Position numbers and translations under genes: made by a program. Below, piece after piece: positions 57,590 through 64,000 of a stretch of 64,000 nt of DNA. Each line of letters begins with the position of its first letter. Position 1 is the first letter of the stretch. Location of the stretch: contig OW388291.1 in NCBI GenBank assembly GCA_936450465.1, positions 76,036,436 to 76,100,435 of the forward strand, read 5' to 3'. Source of the DNA: Gibbula magus. Lineage: Eukaryota > Mollusca > Gastropoda > Trochida > Trochidae. Below the pieces are notes generated by a model that saw nothing but the letters and a program-made list of their open reading frames with translations, did not search any database and was not told the DNA's origin.

Positions 57590-59740
57590 GAACCAATTAG
57601 AACTATCACTACATGAAATAATGATATTTACAAAGGATTAAATATCTATTAAAGATGGTATTTACAAGCTATTTACAAATATTAAAATACTTCTTTACAA
57701 AAATAATAAAGGTAATAAATATCTATTAAAGATGGTATTTACAAGATATTTATTATTTTGTAAACATTTGTAAAGCTTTGTAAAGCTTTGTAAAGCTTTG
57801 TAAATATCATCTTTAATATCGTTGAAAAGTTTTGTAAATATCATCTTTGACTCTGGTAAAAAAAATATGACTTTTGATGAAAACAACTAACTTTGATTAA
57901 AAAAAGGGAATTTGATGAGAAAAATGACTTGAGTGAAAAAAAAATAACTTTAATGAAAAAATGACTTTGATGAAGGAAAAATATTATTTAGAATTAAAAA
58001 AAAGACTTTAATGAGAAAAAAAAATTTGATGGAAAAATTATTTTGATTAATGAGAAAATGAATTTAATGAAAAAAATGATTTTGATTAAAAACCAACTTT
58101 GATGGAAGAGACTTTGATGAATAAAAAATATCTTTTATGAACAAATTTGATATTGATGACAACTTGACTTTGAATAAAAAAAAAAAAAGAATTTGATTTA
58201 AAAAATGACTTTGATGAGAAAATTTACTTTAATGAAAAAAATGACTATAATGAAAAAATAATTTTAATGGAAAACTTACTTTGGTGAGAAAAACCGACTT
58301 GGATGGAAAAAAATTACTTTGATGAAGAAAATATCTTTGATGAAAAAATTTACTTTGATGAAAACATGACTTTGAATAAAAAAAAGAGAAGACTTGAATG
58401 AGAAAAATGAATTTGATGGGAAAATATGACTTTGATGAAGAAAAAATATCTTTGATGAAAAAATTGACTTTGATCAAAACATGACTTTGAACAATGACTT
58501 TTGATGAAAAAAAGAAATTTGATGAAAAACTGTATTTGATTAAAACATGACTTTGGTGAGAAAACTGACTTTGATGAAGAAAATGACTTTGAATGAGAAA
58601 AAATTAATTTGATGGAAAAATTATTTTGATTGAAAATCAGACTTTAATGAGAAAAATTAATTTAATGAAATTTTTTTTTATTTTGATTAAAAACCGACTT
58701 TGATGGAAGAAACTGACTTTGATGAATAAATATCTTTGATGAATTGTTTTTATATTGATGAAAACATGACTTTGAATACTCAAACAAATGAATTTTGATG
58801 AAAAAAATGAATTTGATTAATAAAATTACTTTGATGAGAAAAATGACTTTAATGAAAAAAATGACGATAATGAAAAAAATGACTATAATTAAATAATAAT
58901 TTTAATGAAAAACTGACTTTTGAGAGAAAAAACGACTTTTATGAAAAAATTTACTTTGATGAAAACATGACTTTGAATAAAAACAAATTGAAGACTTTAA
59001 TGAGAAAAATTAATTTGATGGAAAAAAATAACTTTGATGAAGAAAAAATATCTTTGATGAAAAGATTGACTTTGATGAAAACATGACTTTGAATTAAGAA
59101 AAAAGACTTTTGATGAAAAATAGAAATTTGATGAAAAAATTACTTTGATTAAAAAATTACTTTGATAAGAAAAATGACTTTAATGAAAAAACTATTTTGA
59201 TGTAAAAAAACGACTTTGATGGAAAATCTGACTTTGTTGAAGAAAATCTGACTTTGAATAAAAAAAAAAAGGCTTTTGGTGAAAAGAAAAAGTTGATGAA
59301 AAAATAAATTAGATGAGAAAATGAATTTGATGAAAAAATGACTTTGATTAAAAAACCGTTTTTGATGGAAAAAAATTTACTTTGATTTTAAAAAATGACT
59401 TTCATGAAAAAATGATTTCGATTTTAAACAATGACTTTGATGAAAACATGTCTTTGAATTAAAACATGACTTTTAATGAAAAATTAAATTTTTATAACAA
59501 AATTAATTTGATGATAAAATGACTTTAATAAAAAAAAAAGGATTTAATGAGAAAAATTAATTTAATGAGAAAAATTAATTTAATGAAAAAATGTTCATTT
59601 ATTAATAAATGATTTTGATTGAAAAACCGACTTTGATGGTAAAAACTGACTTTGATGATAACATGACTTTGAGTTTTTTTAAAATGGTCCTTGATGACAA
59701 AAATGTCTTTAATGAAAAAAACATTGATAAATTGAAGTAT
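57590..59740 (+). repeat. 2.1-kb purine-rich degenerate minisatellite
   Basis: It starts with atggtatttacaaga and gtaaagcttt repeats (57,600-57,850). Then it is nearly continuous variants of gactttgatgaaaaaa (about 16-20 bp), strongly G+A/T biased on the plus strand with almost no C outside the gact step. Frames are interrupted often; it is not a gene. Confidence 0.85.
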
Positions 59741-61340
59741 TTATTTCTTCCTGTCATTAATCAATTTTGCTCACTTAGTTTGTATGTAGTCGAGCAAGAA
59801 TATATTATGTATTTCAAAGTCACTAACGCTAATAAACTCAAACTGGGTCTCCAATTTGATTACATATCATGTAAAGCGACTAAATCATGTTGGTGAGGTC
59901 ACATGTAAGTCCAATGTTAAACTTTTTGTTATTTAAATGAGATTTTTTAACTTTAACCGAAAACAACCAGTTTAAGGTCAGTCAGTTCATTATAAAGAAA
60001 ATACAGCCATTCAAAGTCTTCGTCATGATCGAAAACAGGACATAGAACCTTGGCATGCTGCAGCCAATTAAGTCAAATGTATATTTGGAAACTTTCATAA
60101 ATGTAACTAATCACTGATAGAACAGGGGAAGGTGATACGATGTTTATTTCATTCCTTAATTTCATTAGCTAACCTTAAGTTAATAAGTTAAAAAGTAGGT
60201 CAATACATACAGTAGTGTTTGACTGAATGATGGAACAACAGAGAGAATGAATGAAAGAACGGCATGTTCACCCAAGCAGTAGTGATCTAAAGTATCATAA
60301 GTTTAACAGACATATCCCGAAAGATAATCTTATATTAATTCGGCCTGAATCACAAAAATACATAACATAACACCTGTGAAATGATGAGTTATATTAAGAA
60401 CTAGAGCAAACTTAAAACAACTTTTATTGACAAAGTATGTTGTGTCATCTTGATGATAACCTATCTTACAGTATGTTTACTGCTCCACTACTGCTTCTTA
60501 ACTTGCAGATTTGATAATCAATTAAGTTCAATTACTGGTAGATTTTAGAAATATGTCTAAGTGTTTATCATGGAACTGCCTTTCAATCATCCTACATCAA
60601 TTTACATAGTATCAATCACATTGGATTGTTCACCTAACCTCTTAATTAGCCATGTTACTGTTATGTGGGGTTTATATCGGTTTCTTTACCACTAACCATT
60701 TCGTTTTCACTAAAAGCTATGTATAAACGATCGTATTGACCAGGTGTACATTTTAAAGAAGAAATATTCAAAGAGCATGTACATTTCTTTGATTGGCATT
60801 CTTGAAGTTAAGGTGATGAAGAAGATATATACGATCATGTACATTAACATATGTTTGTTATGTCAAAGCTGTTCTCAACTGTTCACAGCAGTGGGTAACT
60901 TGCAGTCATACTGTATTCTTATGTATAGCATGTTCCATAGTGAAGTTTAGTATCTCCTAGATCAATTTTAGATGGATGGTTTCATACCTGTGACACTTGA
61001 AAACGATCGTCGTCTTTGATATAAACAGTACGAGGGTTATAAACCAATTAGCGATCATATGTCGGCATGATGCCGTCTGCACACACGATGTGTCCCAATG
61101 AATTACGTAATAGTTTCATCAAAGGCGGCCGCGTTTCCCAGATATCACGCTGCAAAGCCTTTCAATGTCATTGTGCGTGCTTACGCTCATTAACACAGAG
61201 AGAAAGGAAACTACCAATTTGAAGTATGTTATATTAAAATCTATAATTAAAACATTTTAATTGCTGACTTTTTCATTCTTTAATATTTTTTTGTTATGAT
61301 TTTAATAAAATGTATACTTCACTTTCCATAAGGCCATAGA
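59741..61340. other. No recognisable gene
   Basis: AT-rich single-copy-looking DNA. Open frames up to 95 codons show no domain. Confidence 0.45.
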
Positions 61341-61346
61341 ACGTCT

Positions 61347-61562
61347 TTGTATATTGTGCTGAGACAACCTTATAGTTCTAATACCCGGAAAATAAAGGCA
61401 ATGAGATTAAATATAGATTTAACAGTGAAGAAAGACAACTATAAACCTGTTCTCATTGACAATTCCATCATAGAAGTTGTCCCAGAGTATAAGTATCTCG
61501 GCATGACAAATTCAAACACAGATAGCAGCTACAGGAATGGCCAACAAAGACTGTGTTTTACG
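61347..61562 (+). pseudogene. Reverse-transcriptase fragment
   Basis: The frame contains K-I-K-A-M-R-L-N, then P-V-L-I-D-N-S-I-I-E-V-V-P-E-Y-K-Y-L-G. This is the segment just after the RT palm in many non-LTR elements (a thumb-proximal x-Y-L-G). Only about 70 codons remain; it is an isolated fragment. Confidence 0.6.
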
Positions 61563-61565
61563 TAA

Positions 61566-63148
61566 AGTTATAGCTTTAAATGTCAATACCTTTACACTTG
61601 TTCTTTATAACAAAAGTTTCAAAACCTTCAGTTGTGAAATTAGCTATTTCCATGATGTTTCATCCGGTTATTTTGACATGATCACTTTACAGTCTTATAT
61701 TTAATGAATAGAAATGGTATCACGATTGTAATTTATCATTTTGAGTTAAACAATTTATTATAGGCCGATAGGCTCATTACAACTATCACACTACTAACTC
61801 TTATTAAAGTGTATACGTTTGAGTATTAGTGATTAATGATAGAAATTCAACACATGTTGTCGAAGTGTATTAAATTAAAATACTTATACTTGTTGGTCCG
61901 CCTGTTCTTTATTTTTAAGATTGTATGCGGAAGAGTTTCTGTTATTGGAAGAAATTTCATACTGCCATAATACAAATTAAATTTAGTTTTGTTATGTCGC
62001 AAGCTAATGCAGGGGTTATCATGATAACAATGCTGTCAAGTTGTAACATTATATACATCTGTATTTCATTTTGCAATGACTCTTTTTGTCAATCTCATTT
62101 TTGCTGAGCTTCAATGACGGCGGTCAACAAGAGACTACGTAACCAGATGGAAGTCCCTGGCTATATACAGGAGCAAGCGTCACGTGTAAATGCCTATCAG
62201 AACAACCTGTTAAACGATGCGTTCCGGTCGGTGTTACGTAACATGTGTATTCGCAGGTCTCCTGGTGGACTGTAACACTTGATTAGGTTATCTTGTAATG
62301 CAGCCATATTCAGCTATTCATCTATCAACAATCGCAATAGACACTTTCATATGGGTATCTAAACTTACTGTTATGATGACAAAGAGGTACCAGTATGCGC
62401 CTTTGTTTCAACGTTCATTGTTTGAACATCAAATAACTTTGCAATTTGACTTGATTAGGTAATTTATTGCTGTACACTAGCACATGAATATTTCATTATC
62501 TGTTGAAACAAAATTTGAATGTCGAATTGTAAAATTGCAATGACATTTACATGTTATAGATGTAAAAGGTATGACTATTTTCTAAACTACAAATAAAATT
62601 ATTAAATAAAAGAAATAGACAATATAGACCTAGATAACATGTCACAGTTGCGTAAACAACGATACTATAAGATATTTATAGAAGTTGAACATGTATTACT
62701 ACAAATCATAAAATCAAATGAAAACATAAAATAAGCACACATGTGCCAAAGACTCATGTTCCGGTTTAAAACAGTTTGGATGGGGTGATGTTTCATATTA
62801 TCCTGCTCAAATAAATTCATGGATGGCGATTTATATTTACATGTTCATAATTGCAGACTCGAATACCTACGCTAGATATATCTAGATATTTCATTTTCCT
62901 CTGCCCATGTCAATGACAATTCTTTGTGTATGTGTATTGGTATTTAAATATAACCCTCTCATCAGAGTTGACGAATATACATCCGAATATACAACCACAG
63001 CTAGTCACCAAGTCACCCAGACAGTGTTAGCCTAATTGCGGGTCATAAACCAGGCGAGAAATTACGCGTAATATATTGAATATTTCGTAATTAGAAAATC
63101 GCTATGTATGTTACCTTAGGTCTTTGAAGGGCATTTAGAAGTCGTATT
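61566..63148. other. No recognisable gene
   Basis: AT-rich sequence; no repeat, exon of the local gene family or transposon end was recognised. Confidence 0.45.
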
Positions 63149-63301
63149 CATAAGAACAGGAAGATTTTCTGGATAACAACTTCTTTAGTATTTTGTTATT
63201 TCCTTACATTCCACCTGATGAAGGAGTGAGTATGTACTCCGAAACGTCGTGTGTGTTCACACTAAAGAAGTTGTTATCCAGAAAATCTTCCTGTTCTTAT
63301 G
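63149..63301. mobile_element. Palindrome (41-bp perfect arms) around a hammerhead motif
   Basis: Left arm 63,149-63,189 is the exact reverse complement of 63,261-63,301. The right part (63,207-63,296) matches the 89-bp insertion at 53,329-53,417. A tail-to-tail partially inverted copy like this is typical of Penelope-like element insertions. Confidence 0.78.
63212..63251 (+). ncRNA. Hammerhead ribozyme-like motif, second copy
   Basis: The core is the same as at 53,333: CAC, CTGATGA (63,215-63,221), A, GGAGT/ACTCC stem II, GAAAC (63,241-63,245), GTC, GTG. All core positions are identical in the two copies. Confidence 0.62.
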
Positions 63302-64000
63302 TTACTTTGAATGAATAATGACAATTATATTAAATTTTGCGTTTATTAGCCCTCTGGGATACCGTTGTTCATTTGTACAATATTCTATATTTATGTAACC
63401 AGTAAAAACTGGTCATTATTTGATTTAATATTAACCATATGATGTCCGTTAATACTGTAATGCTATCTCTATATTTTATAATCACTTATATATTTACATT
63501 TTACTACAGATTCTTCTTCTTTTGAAGCTTTGGCTTATCAATTTTATCTTTGGAACTTAAACGTGTATACCCTGCAGGGGTTTGCGTGACACGTAAACAA
63601 TTTACCCATTCATACTGGATTGTTTAAACCTTGTAAAAACGTCTTCTCGGTTCATTACCTTGAATCGATACTGTTGATATGTTTGTAATGTCATTTATAA
63701 AATGTCTGGTAGTGGTAGGACAGACGGACGGTTAAATTAATGCATGTTTTATTGATGTATCGTTAAAACATGTATGCAATAGTTATTTGTGAAAGGACCA
63801 CTTTCAGACAGGTTTATTCAATGTATAAGGCCGAAACAATCTGCCCCAAAGTACAATTCATGTTTCAGCATGACGGCTTGAGATGACGTGACTTCGATAA
63901 TTATTCCCCCCGGAGTTTTCATCAAATCTTTTATAAACATGGCAAGGTATTTTCAGATACATTATAAAGTAGATTATACATCGTTTATGGATTTCAAAAG
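63302..64000. other. No recognisable gene
   Basis: AT-rich sequence to the window edge with no supported feature. Confidence 0.45.

Noticed and set aside
57860..59740. Acidic low-complexity protein from the gactttgatgaaaaaa array
   Set aside because: Unit length varies and stops are frequent in all frames.

Overview
This is AT-rich, intron-rich metazoan DNA with a very high transposon load. Tc1/mariner relics, APE-type LINEs, tRNA-derived SINEs, satellite and hairpin-ended repeats, and hammerhead-type motifs fit an invertebrate, most likely a mollusc. That assignment is an inference from repeat style and from the host gene family, not from any sequence match.

The host genes are three tandem, same-strand copies of one small multi-exon gene: copy 1 at 4,757-17,652, copy 2 at 25,102-46,973, and copy 3 at 49,494-54,295 with its last exon not found. 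None shows up as one long reading frame. They emerge by aligning short open segments that recur with identical splice phases. Exon 1 carries a PAN/apple-like cysteine core, exon 2 is one complete sushi (CCP) domain, and exons 3-5 form a galectin-like beta-sandwich. Copies 1 and 2 give products of 256 and 258 residues. The canonical galectin sugar-binding residues are not recognisable. Flanks and introns are also shared, so whole segments of about 15-24 kb were duplicated and then inflated by transposons. Copy 2's introns alone hold a full-length LINE, an integrase relic, a pogo-like relic and a satellite block.

Layout: 1-3,260 satellite array with higher-order structure; 4,150-18,600 gene copy 1 (introns hold a complete Tc1-like element, two LINE relics and a hairpin-ended repeat); 18,917-24,180 a Tc1-like element split by nested insertions (5'-truncated LINE, SINE, AT-rich repeat); 24,390-48,400 gene copy 2; 48,750-about 57,000 gene copy 3; 57,590-59,740 a purine-rich minisatellite; 59,741-64,000 mostly empty apart from an RT fragment and a hammerhead-bearing palindrome.

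Most unusual points: (i) the PAN-like/sushi/galectin-like architecture in triplicate; (ii) in copy 3 the 3' end of exon 3 and its splice donor have been amplified into a 1.2-kb minisatellite with dozens of potential decoy donors; (iii) two hammerhead-ribozyme-like cores, one inside an 89-bp insertion with an 8-bp target duplication and one inside a 41-bp-armed palindrome; (iv) inverted repeats bracketing exons 2-3 of copy 2; (v) a full-length LINE with a 13-bp target duplication, a 2A-like motif and an oddly long inter-ORF spacer.
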